The notes under the pieces were generated by a model. That model was given only the letters and a program-made list of their open reading frames with translations, made no database searches and had not been told where the DNA came from. Below are positions 15,711-24,089 of a stretch of DNA of 64,000 nucleotides, one piece after another. Both the position numbers and the translations under genes were made by a program. Where the stretch lies: assembly GCF_007829035.1 (NCBI RefSeq), contig NZ_VIVQ01000002.1, positions 310,001 through 374,000 of the forward strand, in the 5' to 3' direction. This DNA comes from Rudaeicoccus suwonensis (GTDB taxonomy: Bacteria; Actinomycetota; Actinomycetes; Actinomycetales; Dermatophilaceae). How positions within the stretch are numbered: the stretch's first letter is position 1; each line of letters opens with the position of its first letter.

Positions 15711-16082
15711 TCAGGAGTAGATCGCGCGCTGCTCGGACTCGGGGTCGGAGTGCACCGGCTCACCCTCGCCGCCGTAATTGCGTTCACCGGCCAGCAGAGT
15801 GTTCTCGGTGACGATGCTGATGTAACCGCCGGAGCCCAGCATGATCTCGATGAGCGCCTTGAACTCGATCGGCGGGGAGGGCACACCGAAACGCTCCTGC
15901 ACCGCACTGAGCTCATCGGCCAGTTGCGCACGCTCGACCGTGCCGACCAGATCGGCGACGCCCACGAGCGCTTCGGCATACGGCACGGCTTGGTCACCGA
16001 GGCTCTCGACGAAGTGGCCCGACAACTGGATCGGGGTGGTGGCCCGCGCCGGTTCGGGTTCCGAGTGATGGGTCACGGTCAT
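15711..16082 (-). CDS. Small soluble protein of unknown function
   Basis: A 123-residue acidic protein starting at ATG 16082 behind AGGAG. There is no signal peptide or membrane helix. The middle (YAEALVGVADLVGTVERAQL, then DELSAVQERFG) is helical with coiled-coil potential. The C-terminus (GGYISIVTENTLLAGERNYG) is Gly-rich. I do not recognise the family. It lies 52 bp downstream of the LuxR-type regulator gene on the same strand and may be co-transcribed with it, much as the other LuxR gene in this window neighbours small stress-type genes. Confidence 0.55.
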   Translation of the reverse strand: MTVTHHSEPEPARATTPIQLSGHFVESLGDQAVPYAEALVGVADLVGTVERAQLADELSAVQERFGVPSPPIEFKALIEIMLGSGGYISIVTENTLLAGERNYGGEGEPVHSDPESEQRAIYS

Positions 16083-16134
16083 GGCTACTCCTGGAGAGGA
16101 TGTCGGACGAGTCGCCCGGGCGGTCTGCAACGTG

Positions 16135-16896
16135 TCAGAGGTTACGCGGCCAGCCCGGAGAGGATCCGGGACGCCTTGTTGCAGGGCGTGTGGCCGTGTC
16201 GGGCGCCGGCTTCGTCCGGGTGCGGGCGCTGCGCGGAACGAAGCCGTGCCGGATCGCCCACAACACGGCCTGGGAGCGGCTCGTGACCTCGATCTTGCGA
16301 TAAGCGTGCCGGATGAAGCTCTTCACCGAGTTGATGCTGATGTAGATCCGCTCGGCGATCTCCTGGTTGGACAGGCCACTGGCGACGAGCGCCAGTACCT
16401 CGGACTCCCTTGCCGTCAATCCGAATTCGCGGCCCGGCCACGCGCCTTTGGACGTCGCCTGCTCTTCTTGCTCGGCGTTGACCGGCAGGTGCACGACGGT
16501 CCGGCCGGCGTGGATCTGCTCGATGGCGGTGACCAGATCCTCCGCCGCGATCGCTTTGCTGATGAACCCGGCCGCGCCATTCGCGAGGCCCTCAGCGACG
16601 AGTTGCTCATGCAGATTCCAGGTATAGATCGCGACGCGGGCGCTGGTCATGTTGACGGTCTTCTCGACCGGTCCCACGACCCGGCCACGGCTGAACGCGT
16701 CATACAAAACGACGTCGACCTCGCTGGCGACCTCGAGCAGCGAGGCCACCTCGATGATCTCGACGCGGTCGGTGAACGGCTCGAGCATCGCCGCGAGCCC
16801 GGCCGCGACGATCTCGAAGTCATTGACGATCGCGACGCGTACGACCTCCGTAGACGTGGAATCGACGGATGGTGGCCCTGTCAGGAGACTCGACAT
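16135..16896 (-). CDS. LuxR-family response regulator
   Basis: A 253-residue regulator. The N-terminal receiver domain has the acidic pocket (VAIVNDFEIV, Asp26), the phosphoacceptor strand VVLYDAF (Asp66) and the lysine loop GAAGFISKA. The C-terminal LuxR helix-turn-helix is LTARESEVLALVASGLSNQE followed by SVKSFIRHAYRKIEV. It ends in a basic, Pro/Arg-rich tail. ATG 16896 follows GGTGGA. No histidine kinase is nearby, so it is an orphan. It is a close paralogue of the regulator at 950-1645, which has lost the Asp. It is divergent from the P450 gene across 118 bp. Confidence 0.82.
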   Translation of the reverse strand: MSSLLTGPPSVDSTSTEVVRVAIVNDFEIVAAGLAAMLEPFTDRVEIIEVASLLEVASEVDVVLYDAFSRGRVVGPVEKTVNMTSARVAIYTWNLHEQLVAEGLANGAAGFISKAIAAEDLVTAIEQIHAGRTVVHLPVNAEQEEQATSKGAWPGREFGLTARESEVLALVASGLSNQEIAERIYISINSVKSFIRHAYRKIEVTSRSQAVLWAIRHGFVPRSARTRTKPAPDTATRPATRRPGSSPGWPRNL

Positions 16897-16989
16897 GGGT
16901 CCACCGTAGGTGCTGGCACCGACAACGATGTCGCCCGTAGCGGGGGCATTCGCGCCGCCGGGACGAGCCCGCGACACCTTCCACGCAAG

Positions 16990-17005
16990 GTTACGCGTGC
17001 GTAAC
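16990..17005. promoter_or_regulatory. Operator palindrome in front of the P450 gene
   Basis: GTTACGCGTGCGTAAC has perfect 7-bp arms (GTTACGC/GCGTAAC) around GT. It ends 9 bases before the P450 start codon, so a bound protein would block initiation. The form is typical of TetR-type operators. No TetR gene is adjacent, so the regulator is not identified. Confidence 0.6.
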
Positions 17006-17014
17006 ATAGCGGCC

Positions 17015-18379
17015 ATGACCACGTATGACGATCGGCCGGCCACCCGTCATACCGCTCGGTGGCCGTCAACCACCTTCGATGCAACGACGAAGTGGGCCCG
17101 CGAGGCAGTGCATTGGGGAGCACTGCACGGGGTGCCGCGGGTTGGCATGCGGATGGCCGCGCGCAAAGGGGATACCCAGGGGCAGCTGATCCTCGCCGCG
17201 GCATCCGACCGCGAGGACGAGGTCTGGACCCTCATCGAGCAGGCGCGCTCCGAGGGCCGCGTGATCAAGGGCCAGTTCGCCTACCTGACCACCGACCACG
17301 ACGCCGTGCGAGAAGTGCTCAGCAGCAACGATTTTCAGACCGGCACACCAGCCGCGTCCCGAAGTCGCCTGACTCGGCTGATCGAGTGGTCCTCATCGGG
17401 CCTGTTGCATCCGGTCGAGGCTCCGTCCCTGCTGGTCAGTGAGCCGCCCGATCACACGCGCTACCGCAAGCTGGTCACACGGGTGTTTACCGCGCGAGCC
17501 GTGATGAATCTGCGCGAGCGTACCCAACAGATCGCTGATGACCTGCTGGATTCGCTGGATCCGACGCGCCCGGTCGATCTGGTCGAGAGCTATTGCGGAC
17601 TGCTACCGGTGACCGTCATCTCGCAGATCCTCGGCGTTCCGCAGTCCGAACAGGCCCGAGTGCTGCAGATGGGTACCGCCGCTGCCGCCAGCCTCGACAT
17701 GGGGGTCTCGTGGCACCGGTTCCGCGATGTCAACGACGCCCTCGCAGAGTTCGACGTATGGCTCACCGAGCACATCGGCCACCTGCGGCAGCACCCAGGT
17801 GACGACCTGATGAGTCAACTGGTGCAGGCGCGCGACGAGCAGGGCGCGCTGTCCGATCAAGAGCTCAAGGCGACTGCGGGTCTGGTGCTGGCCGCCGGAT
17901 TCGAGACGACGGTCAACCTACTCGGCAACGGCATCGCGTTGTTGGACCGTCATCCCGATCAGCTGCAGGTTCTGCGAGAAGACCCCGACCTGTGGCCGAA
18001 TGCCGTCGATGAGGTGTTGCGACTCGACCCGCCAGTCCTGTTGACCGGGCGGGCGTGCGTGCGCGACACGACGGTTGTCGGCGTGCCGATCGCCGCCGGA
18101 TCGTTCGTCACCACAGTGCTCGCCGGCGCCAACCGCGACCCGAAGGTCTTCACCGGACCGGCACGCTTCGACGTCACCCGCGAGAACGCGCGCGACCACA
18201 TCGCCTTCTCCGCCGGGCGGCACTTCTGTCTGGGCGCGGCACTGGCACGGATGGAGGGCGAGGTCGGCCTGCGCAGCCTGTTCGACCGATTCCCCTCGAT
18301 GCGCGTGTTGCCGGGTGCGCGTCGTCGGGACACTCGTGTGTTGCGTGGATTCGCCTCACTGCCAACGCAGCTCGGCTAG
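17015..18379 (+). CDS. Cytochrome P450
   Basis: A 454-residue soluble heme monooxygenase. The heme-binding loop is FSAGRHFCLGAALARME with Cys405 as the axial ligand. The I-helix oxygen motif reads AAGFETT (293-299; Phe in place of the common His). The ExxR pair is in AVDEVLRLDPPV, and the N-terminal SEPPDHTRYRKLVTRVFTAR is the usual C-helix region. It needs ferredoxin and reductase partners, and none are encoded here. The class resembles bacterial CYP107/CYP125-like enzymes, but the substrate is unknown. A palindromic operator overlaps the promoter. A split transketolase follows 55 bp downstream. Confidence 0.92.
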   Translation: MTTYDDRPATRHTARWPSTTFDATTKWAREAVHWGALHGVPRVGMRMAARKGDTQGQLILAAASDREDEVWTLIEQARSEGRVIKGQFAYLTTDHDAVREVLSSNDFQTGTPAASRSRLTRLIEWSSSGLLHPVEAPSLLVSEPPDHTRYRKLVTRVFTARAVMNLRERTQQIADDLLDSLDPTRPVDLVESYCGLLPVTVISQILGVPQSEQARVLQMGTAAAASLDMGVSWHRFRDVNDALAEFDVWLTEHIGHLRQHPGDDLMSQLVQARDEQGALSDQELKATAGLVLAAGFETTVNLLGNGIALLDRHPDQLQVLREDPDLWPNAVDEVLRLDPPVLLTGRACVRDTTVVGVPIAAGSFVTTVLAGANRDPKVFTGPARFDVTRENARDHIAFSAGRHFCLGAALARMEGEVGLRSLFDRFPSMRVLPGARRRDTRVLRGFASLPTQLG

Positions 18380-18399
18380 CGAATCTGTGTGGGCTGTTG

Positions 18400-18417
18400 A
18401 CTTCAAGCTCACTTCAA
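18400..18417 (+). promoter_or_regulatory. Direct repeat ACTTCAA x2, 11-bp period
   Basis: ACTTCAA occurs at 18400-18406 and 18411-18417, one helical turn apart, right after a TTGACT element and before the transketolase gene. Such 11-bp direct repeats are typical of activators that bind side by side (PhoP-like or SARP-like). The regulator is not known. Confidence 0.3.
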
Positions 18418-18434
18418 CTTGCAGTCTATGAGGT

Positions 18435-19127
18435 ATGACGCAGACCCTCGCCGACAACGCACGCGCACAGCTCGAATCACTCATGTCGTTGATGACCGGC
18501 GACGAAAAACACTCTGCTGCAGCGACCTCCACTCTCGATGTGCTCTGGGTGCTGTACGACCACGTGCTCGACATCGCACCCGACCGCATGGATGACCCGA
18601 CACGCGACCGCTTTCTGTTGTCAAAGGGTCATGGCCCGATGGCGTACTACGCGGTGCTCGCCGCCAAGGGGTTCATTCCGGTCGACTGGCTGCGATCCTG
18701 GGGGCGAGTCGATTCTCCGCTCGGCTTCCATCCGGATCGCACCCTCGTGCCAGGAGTCGAGATCAGCTCCGGCTCTCTGTGCCATGGCCTGCCCCTCGGC
18801 GTCGGGGTGGCGGCCGGACTCCGAGCACAACGGATCGACTCCCGCGTAGTGGTGCTGGTGGGCGATGCCGAGCTCGACGAAGGGTCGAATGCAGAGGCGA
18901 TCGAGCTTGCCGCCGGCATCGGGCTTGGTGCGTTGACGGTCGTGGTGATCGACAACCAGTCATCGACATACAACTCGGACGGTCTTATAGCGCAACGTTT
19001 TTCAGCGAATCGCTGGCGTACGAGATCAGTTGACGGACGCGATCATGCGGCGCTGACGGACGCGCTGGGCGATGACCGCAGCGGTATGCCGACCGTCGTG
19101 GTCGCGCGCGTGGAGGCGAAGTCATGA
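18435..19127 (+). CDS. Transketolase, N-terminal (thiamine diphosphate-binding) subunit
   Basis: A 230-residue protein matching the N-terminal third of transketolase. FLLSKGHGPMAYYAVLAAKG and the GDAELDEGSNAEA motif (a GDG-type ThDP/Mg site), followed by VVVIDNQSSTYNSDG, are clear. In split transketolases this subunit and the C-terminal subunit associate to transfer two-carbon units between sugar phosphates. The stop overlaps the next start by 4 bases (ATGA), so the two are co-translated. A full-length housekeeping transketolase presumably exists elsewhere; this pair may serve a special pathway, possibly with the P450. Confidence 0.85.
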   Translation: MTQTLADNARAQLESLMSLMTGDEKHSAAATSTLDVLWVLYDHVLDIAPDRMDDPTRDRFLLSKGHGPMAYYAVLAAKGFIPVDWLRSWGRVDSPLGFHPDRTLVPGVEISSGSLCHGLPLGVGVAAGLRAQRIDSRVVVLVGDAELDEGSNAEAIELAAGIGLGALTVVVIDNQSSTYNSDGLIAQRFSANRWRTRSVDGRDHAALTDALGDDRSGMPTVVVARVEAKS

Positions 19128-20038
19128 CGACTGGCACGCGAGAGACGTTTGCGGAAACAGCTGCGGACATTGTCCGTTCGGATGACCGGGCTGCGATCGT
19201 GTATGCCGAGATCTCGGGCCAGTTGCTCAGTGAGATCGAGGCGGAGCACCCAGAGCGGGTGCTCAACGTCGGTATCCGCGAGCAACTCCTGGTGAGCGTC
19301 GGGGCCGGTCTTGCGCTGAGTGGGTTGCGTCCGATCGTTCACACGTTTGCGTCGTTTCTTGTCGAAAGAGCCTTTGAACAGGTCAAACTCGACTTCGGAC
19401 ACCAAGACGTGGATGGCGTCCTGGTCTCCACAGGTGGGTCCTTCGACATCGCCTCCGGCGGCCGCACTCATCAATCGCCGGGTGACGTAGCGCTGATGGA
19501 CACCCTGCCTGGCTGGTCGATCCATGTGCCCGGCACAGCGGCGGAGGTCGACGCTGTCATCCGGCACGGTATGCGCGCCGGTGGCCGTCACTACGTCCGC
19601 GTCGAGGAGCACCAGAACGACACGTCCAGCGCGCGGATTCTCTCTGGCGACAATGGTTTCGAGGTGGTGCGCGAGGGGCGGAGCGGAGTCGTGATCGCGG
19701 TCGGGCCGATGCTGACCGACACCCTCGCCGCGATCGAAGGCATGGATCTCGCCGTGCTGCATGCCGCGACGGTGCGTCCGTTCGATGCAGTCGCGCTGCG
19801 CTCCGCTGTCGACAGGAGCACCGCGGACGTCGTGCTCGTCGAGCCATATCTGGCCGGTACCTCCGCCTGGGCGGTCGATGCTGCCCTGACGCGGATGGCC
19901 CACCGAACACTCGCTCTCGGGACATCTCGCGAGCGCGAGTTGCGCAAGTACGGGACAGCGGCACAGCACCGACGCGCACACGGCCTTGACCGCTCGTCAT
20001 TGCGCGAATCGATAGCCCGATTCATCGACGAGGGCTAA
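19124..20038 (+). CDS. Transketolase, C-terminal subunit
   Basis: A 304-residue partner with the pyrimidine-binding domain (RVLNVGIREQLLVSVGAGLA carries the conserved Glu of the N-I-x-E/IREQ motif) and the C-terminal domain (FEVVREGRSGVVIAVGPMLT, LHAATVRPFDAVALR). The sequence LVSTGGSFDIASGGRTHQSPGD corresponds to the GxxxGxDGPTHQ substrate loop (landmark, about 105-125), although the DG is replaced by GG. It starts ATGA within the end of the N-terminal subunit gene. A palindromic repeat follows the stop. Confidence 0.83.
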   Translation: MTTGTRETFAETAADIVRSDDRAAIVYAEISGQLLSEIEAEHPERVLNVGIREQLLVSVGAGLALSGLRPIVHTFASFLVERAFEQVKLDFGHQDVDGVLVSTGGSFDIASGGRTHQSPGDVALMDTLPGWSIHVPGTAAEVDAVIRHGMRAGGRHYVRVEEHQNDTSSARILSGDNGFEVVREGRSGVVIAVGPMLTDTLAAIEGMDLAVLHAATVRPFDAVALRSAVDRSTADVVLVEPYLAGTSAWAVDAALTRMAHRTLALGTSRERELRKYGTAAQHRRAHGLDRSSLRESIARFIDEG

Positions 20039-20063
20039 CGGCAGCCGCGCCATACCTCTCGTT

Positions 20064-20117
20064 GCGTCGAAGTTTGCTCCAGTGGCGCCTATAACCGCCC
20101 TGGCGTCGAATATTGCG
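20064..20117. repeat. Palindromic intergenic repeat, copy C
   Basis: GCGTCGAAG...AGTGGCGCCTATAACCGCC...CTGGCGTCGAATATTGC shares its right half with copy B (15629-15676) and the ATAACCGCC core with copy A. It lies 26 bp after the transketolase stop. The remaining gap up to 20375 (about 260 bp) holds the Zur-like site and the znuA promoter and otherwise shows nothing. Confidence 0.55.
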
Positions 20118-20243
20118 GGAGTGGAAGGCAGCGCGCGAGAGCGAGGCAACGGTGCACGCACGGTGCACGCGAGACCTGCGTCAGCAGCAGGCGTGGAAAC
20201 GCCGGCCAGACGCTCCGGACTCGGGCAATCTTCAGGTTGCTAA

Positions 20244-20258
20244 CGGGAATGATTATTA
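20244..20258 (+). promoter_or_regulatory. Putative Zur box before the zinc importer operon
   Basis: CGGGAATGATTATTA agrees at about 10 of 15 positions with the streptomycete-type Zur site TGAAAATGATTTTCA, keeping the AATGATT centre. It stands in an unusually AT-rich patch about 120 bp before znuA. Repression by zinc-loaded Zur is the expected control for these genes. Confidence 0.45.
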
Positions 20259-20375
20259 ATACATGGTTAGAGTGTGCCCGGCTGATCCGAGAATCGGCCC
20301 GCTGCGGCATGAACCGACGCCCGCAGTTGATGCGCACCGGCGGCGTCCGGTGATGACGACAGAGGGAACCAACAC

Positions 20376-21311
20376 ATGCGTAACGGGTTGAAAACACTAG
20401 GTTTTGGCATAGCGCTGCTCGGCGTCACCGGAGCCGCGGCCGGCTGCACCTCCGCGCGCGCCAGCAGCAACTCCTCGGGCCACGGCACGATCTCGATCGT
20501 TGCCGGCGAGAACGAGTACGGCGACGTGGCGCAGCAGATCGGCGGCGCCTATGTGAGCGTGCACTCGGTCGACTCCAACCCCAACACCGACCCGCACACC
20601 TACGAGGCGACGCCGAGCGTCGGCCGTGAGATCGCGCAGGCGAACCTGCTGATCGAGAACGGCGTCGGCTACGACACCTTCATGACCTCGATGGCCTCCG
20701 CCTCGCCGAACTCCGCACGCAAGGTCATCGACGTGCAGAAGCTGCTCGGCCTGCCGGACTCCACGCCGAACCCGCACCTGTGGTACGACCCGAAGACGAT
20801 GCCCGCAGTCGCGAACGAGTTGGCCACCCAGTTGTCCGCCCTCGACCCGGCTCATGCCGCGACCTTCCGCGCAAACGCGACGGCCTTCACCGCCTCCCTC
20901 AAGCCCTGGCTCAACGCGATCGCGGCGTTCAAGGCCACGCACGCCGGCACCAAGGTCGCCACGACCGAGCCGGTCGCGGACTACCTGCTGCAGGCGATGG
21001 GCATCGACAACGTGACGCCCTGGCGGTTCCAGGCCGACATCATGAACGGCACCGACCCGACCCCGCAGGATGTCGCCCTGGAGAAGGGCTTCTTCACCCA
21101 ACACCAGGTCAAGGTCTTCTGCTACAACCAGCAGGTCACCGACCCGCTCACGGACTCGATCCGCCAGACGGCGCTGTCTGCGAACGTGCCTGTCGTCGGC
21201 GTCTACGAGACGATGCCGACGCCGGGTTACGACTACCAGTCCTGGATGATGGCCGAGCTCAACGCCATCGAAAAGGCTGTCACCAGCGGCCAATCCACCC
21301 AGCGGCTGTGA
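20376..21311 (+). CDS. znuA: Zinc/manganese-type ABC transporter substrate-binding lipoprotein
   Basis: A 311-residue cluster 9 metal-binding protein. The signal peptide ends in a lipobox (GVTGAAAGC, Cys24), so it is membrane-anchored outside the cell. NPNTDPHTYEATPSVG and NPHLWYDPKTMPAVANEL give metal-ligand histidines, and VATTEPVADYLLQAMGI with Glu/His positions completes the site. The His-rich loop typical of many ZnuA proteins is absent. It is first in a four-gene operon; its stop TGA overlaps the GTG of the ATPase gene. Zn2+ is the likely metal because of the upstream Zur-like site; Mn2+ is possible. Confidence 0.87.
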   Translation: MRNGLKTLGFGIALLGVTGAAAGCTSARASSNSSGHGTISIVAGENEYGDVAQQIGGAYVSVHSVDSNPNTDPHTYEATPSVGREIAQANLLIENGVGYDTFMTSMASASPNSARKVIDVQKLLGLPDSTPNPHLWYDPKTMPAVANELATQLSALDPAHAATFRANATAFTASLKPWLNAIAAFKATHAGTKVATTEPVADYLLQAMGIDNVTPWRFQADIMNGTDPTPQDVALEKGFFTQHQVKVFCYNQQVTDPLTDSIRQTALSANVPVVGVYETMPTPGYDYQSWMMAELNAIEKAVTSGQSTQRL

Positions 21312-22141
21312 CCGCCACGACCCCGCTGCAACCGGCCGCCGACAACGTCCTGGCGGTCGATGGCGTGACCGTCCGGCTCAACGGCCGGATGATCCTCGAC
21401 GACGTGACCTTCGCCGTGCCCCCCGGCGGTTTTTGCGGACTGATCGGCTCGAACGGCGCCGGCAAGACGACGCTGCTGCGGGTGCTGCTCGGACTTATCA
21501 ACCCCGGCAGCGGGCAGGTCCAGGTCGCGCCGAGCCGCGAGCGCGGCGGTGTCGCGATCGGATATGTGCCGCAGAAGATCAGCCTCGACGGTGACCTCCC
21601 GCTACGCGCACGCGACCTGATCGGCCTCGGCCTCGACGGCCAGCGGCTGGGCACGGGATGGCCGAGTCGCAACCGCCGCAACGCCATACAGGACATGGTC
21701 GAAGCCGTCGGAGCGGCACGGTTCGCGGACAACCGGGTCGGCAATCTCTCCGGTGGCGAGCAGCAACGCGTGATGATCGCGCAGGCCCTCATCAGCCGGC
21801 CCCGGTTGTTGCTGCTGGACGAGCCGCTGGCCAATCTCGACATCCGTTCGGCGGCCGAGGTCGTCGACCTGCTGGCGCGGATTGCCCGCGACAATGGTGT
21901 CGCGATCGTGCTGTCCGCGCACGACATGAATCCGCTGTTGCGCGCGATGGACCAGGTGGTCTACCTCGCCGACGGACGCGCGGTGTCCGGCACCACCGAC
22001 GAGGTGATCCAGAGCGGCACCCTCAGCCGGCTCTACCGCCACGACGTCGAGGTGATCCGAGCGCAGGGCCGCGTGCTGGTCGTCTCCGGCGGCGATCCCG
22101 CCGACACCGACGGGCTGCATCACCCCGGACGTGCCGTATGA
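21308..22141 (+). CDS. znuC: Metal ABC transporter ATP-binding protein
   Basis: A 277-residue ABC ATPase that drives metal import with the two permeases downstream. Walker A is GSNGAGKTT, the signature NLSGGEQQRVMIAQAL, Walker B RLLLLDEPLANLD, and the switch His is in VLSAHDMNPLL. GTG 21308 overlaps the znuA stop by 4 bases. The stop itself overlaps the ATG of the first permease. No start further upstream is plausible because it would lie deep inside znuA. Confidence 0.9.
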   Translation: MTATTPLQPAADNVLAVDGVTVRLNGRMILDDVTFAVPPGGFCGLIGSNGAGKTTLLRVLLGLINPGSGQVQVAPSRERGGVAIGYVPQKISLDGDLPLRARDLIGLGLDGQRLGTGWPSRNRRNAIQDMVEAVGAARFADNRVGNLSGGEQQRVMIAQALISRPRLLLLDEPLANLDIRSAAEVVDLLARIARDNGVAIVLSAHDMNPLLRAMDQVVYLADGRAVSGTTDEVIQSGTLSRLYRHDVEVIRAQGRVLVVSGGDPADTDGLHHPGRAV

Positions 22142-23055
22142 CGATGTCCGCGTCCGCGCTCCTCGAGCCCGGCTTCCTCACCTCCGGAGCAGTGCAGACC
22201 GCGCTCGTCGTCGGAGCGATCGCCGCGATCGTGTCGGGGGTCGTCGGAGTGTTCACGGTGATCCGCGGTCAGTCCTTCGCCGGCCACGCGTTGTCCGACA
22301 TCGGCACCGCCGGCGGCTCGGCGGCATTTCTCGTCGGGGTGCCGACGCTGTACGGCTTCATCGTCTTCAACGTCATGGCCGCCGGTGTCATGGAGCTGAT
22401 CGGCATCCGCAAGGCACGCGGCCGGGATCTGGCGACCGGCATCGTGCTCGGCGCCTGCCTGGGCCTGGCCGCCCTGTTCCTCTACGAGGACACCATCCAC
22501 TCCAGCACGACGGGAGCGGCGGTCAACGTGCTGTTCGGCTCGATCTTCACGCTGCCGCCGGGCATCACGACGGTCATGGCCTGCCTCGGTATGGCGTCTC
22601 TGGGCCTGATCGTGTTGCTCTACCGCCCGCTGCTGCTCAGCTCGATCAGTCACGAGGTCGCTGCCGCGCGCGGCGTGCCGGTGCGACTGGTCGGCACGGG
22701 CTACCTGCTGGCGCTGGCTCTGGCAGTGTCGATGTCGGCGGTGACGGTGGGGGCGATCCTGTCGACTGCGCTGCTCGTGGCTCCCGCGGCGACAGCGTTG
22801 CGGCTGAGCAAGCGCACGTCGAGTGCGGTGCTGGTCGCGGCCGGCACCGGCGTGCTCGCCTGCTGGCTCGGCACGCTGATCGCCTACGACACGACCGACT
22901 GGTTCAACGGCAACGGCTGGCCGGTGAGCTTCTGCATCGTCGTGGTGCTGTTCCTCGGCTACCTGCTGGCCGGCGCGGTCGCGACAGTGCGCGAAAAGCA
23001 CCGCACCCGTGGCACTTTCACCGATCGCACCACCACCGTCGGCGAGGTGGTGTGA
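22138..23055 (+). CDS. znuB: Metal ABC transporter permease (ABC-3 family), first subunit
   Basis: A 305-residue membrane protein with about 8-9 helices. VVGVFTVIRGQSFAGHALSD is the conserved ABC-3 N-terminal segment, and YRPLLLSSISHEVAAARGVP is the cytoplasmic coupling-helix region that contacts the ATPase. ILSTALLVAPAATALRLSKR is the pore-lining helix. It starts at ATG 22138, overlapping the ATPase stop, and ends at 23055, overlapping the second permease by one base (TGATG). The soluble C-terminal tail is basic. Confidence 0.88.
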   Translation: MTMSASALLEPGFLTSGAVQTALVVGAIAAIVSGVVGVFTVIRGQSFAGHALSDIGTAGGSAAFLVGVPTLYGFIVFNVMAAGVMELIGIRKARGRDLATGIVLGACLGLAALFLYEDTIHSSTTGAAVNVLFGSIFTLPPGITTVMACLGMASLGLIVLLYRPLLLSSISHEVAAARGVPVRLVGTGYLLALALAVSMSAVTVGAILSTALLVAPAATALRLSKRTSSAVLVAAGTGVLACWLGTLIAYDTTDWFNGNGWPVSFCIVVVLFLGYLLAGAVATVREKHRTRGTFTDRTTTVGEVV

Positions 23056-23897
23056 TGTTCGCCAGCTGGATGCTCAACGCCTGGGAGGCCGCCACCATCG
23101 TCGCGGTCGTCGCGGGCGTGGTGGGTTTCTTCACCGTCATACGTGGAGCGGCCTTCGCCGCCCACGCCATACCGAACGGCGCCTTCGCCGGGGCTGCCGG
23201 TGCCGTCCTCGTCGGCGCGAGCACGCTGCTCGGTCTGGGGGTCTTCGCCGTCGCCGGCGCAGTGCTGATCGCCGCACTCGGCCGCCGTGGCCGCTCCGAC
23301 GTCGCAACTGCTCTGACGATCGTGCTGATGCTCGCAACCGGCGACCTCTTCCTGTCCCGCACCAGCGAATACGCGCCGGAGATCTATGCGTTGCTGTTCG
23401 GCGAGACGCTGGGCGTGTCCAGCAACAAGTTGCTGCCGACCGCCGTGCTCGCGCTCGTGTGCATCGTCGCGATCGCTGTGCTGTATCGCCCGCTGATGCT
23501 GTCCTCGGTCGCCCCCGAGGTCGCCGCAGCGCGCGGCATCAGCACGGGCGCGATCAACCTGGCCTTCCTGGTCGTCGTGGCGCTCGTGACCACGATGGCT
23601 GTTCCGGTGGTCGGGTCGATGCTGATCTTCAGCCTGATGATCGGACCGCCCGCGGCTGCACGTTCGCTCAGCAACCGGCCGCTGCCCGCGCTCGGACTGT
23701 CGGTGGTCATCGCCGTCGCGACGGCGTGGGCAGCGATCGCGCTGTCCTATCGCACCGAGTTGCCGGTGGGCTTCTTCGTGGGTGCCATTAGTGCACTCGC
23801 GTACGTCGCAGGTCAGGTGCGGACGCTGCGCGGCCGTCGGATCAGCCGCGTCGCCCGCGCTTCGGAAGACCTCAGCGGTCAGGTCAGCGCACTTTGA
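23055..23897 (+). CDS. Metal ABC transporter permease (ABC-3 family), second subunit
   Basis: A 280-residue paralogue of the preceding permease, with matching segments VVGFFTVIRGAAFAAHAIPN and YRPLMLSSVAPEVAAARGIS and a similar helix pattern. Two different permease genes with one ATPase and one binding protein imply a heterodimeric channel, a common actinobacterial arrangement. It is the last gene of the operon; a GGCCGAG/CTCGGCC hairpin follows at 24012-24029. Confidence 0.88.
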   Translation: MFASWMLNAWEAATIVAVVAGVVGFFTVIRGAAFAAHAIPNGAFAGAAGAVLVGASTLLGLGVFAVAGAVLIAALGRRGRSDVATALTIVLMLATGDLFLSRTSEYAPEIYALLFGETLGVSSNKLLPTAVLALVCIVAIAVLYRPLMLSSVAPEVAAARGISTGAINLAFLVVVALVTTMAVPVVGSMLIFSLMIGPPAAARSLSNRPLPALGLSVVIAVATAWAAIALSYRTELPVGFFVGAISALAYVAGQVRTLRGRRISRVARASEDLSGQVSAL

Positions 23898-24011
23898 CGA
23901 CCGTTGCAGCGTCATACGGCAGGGATTGTGAAAGGCTTCGCCTGCACTGGTGCGGTGCGTGCAACGGCGCTCGGTGAATGCCGCACGCCTGACGGACGCA
24001 TGTTCCGCGCT

Positions 24012-24029
24012 GGCCGAGTTGGCTCGGCC
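24012..24029 (+). terminator. Hairpin after the zinc importer operon
   Basis: GGCCGAG-TTGG-CTCGGCC has perfect 7-bp arms 115 bp after the last permease stop, but no T run follows. It may be a weak terminator or a leader structure of the carboxylase gene 60 bp downstream. Confidence 0.3.
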
Positions 24030-24089
24030 GGGCACGCCGTGACACGGAGTGACTGGTGAGTAACGGCATCGACGCGGGAGGCTAGCTGG

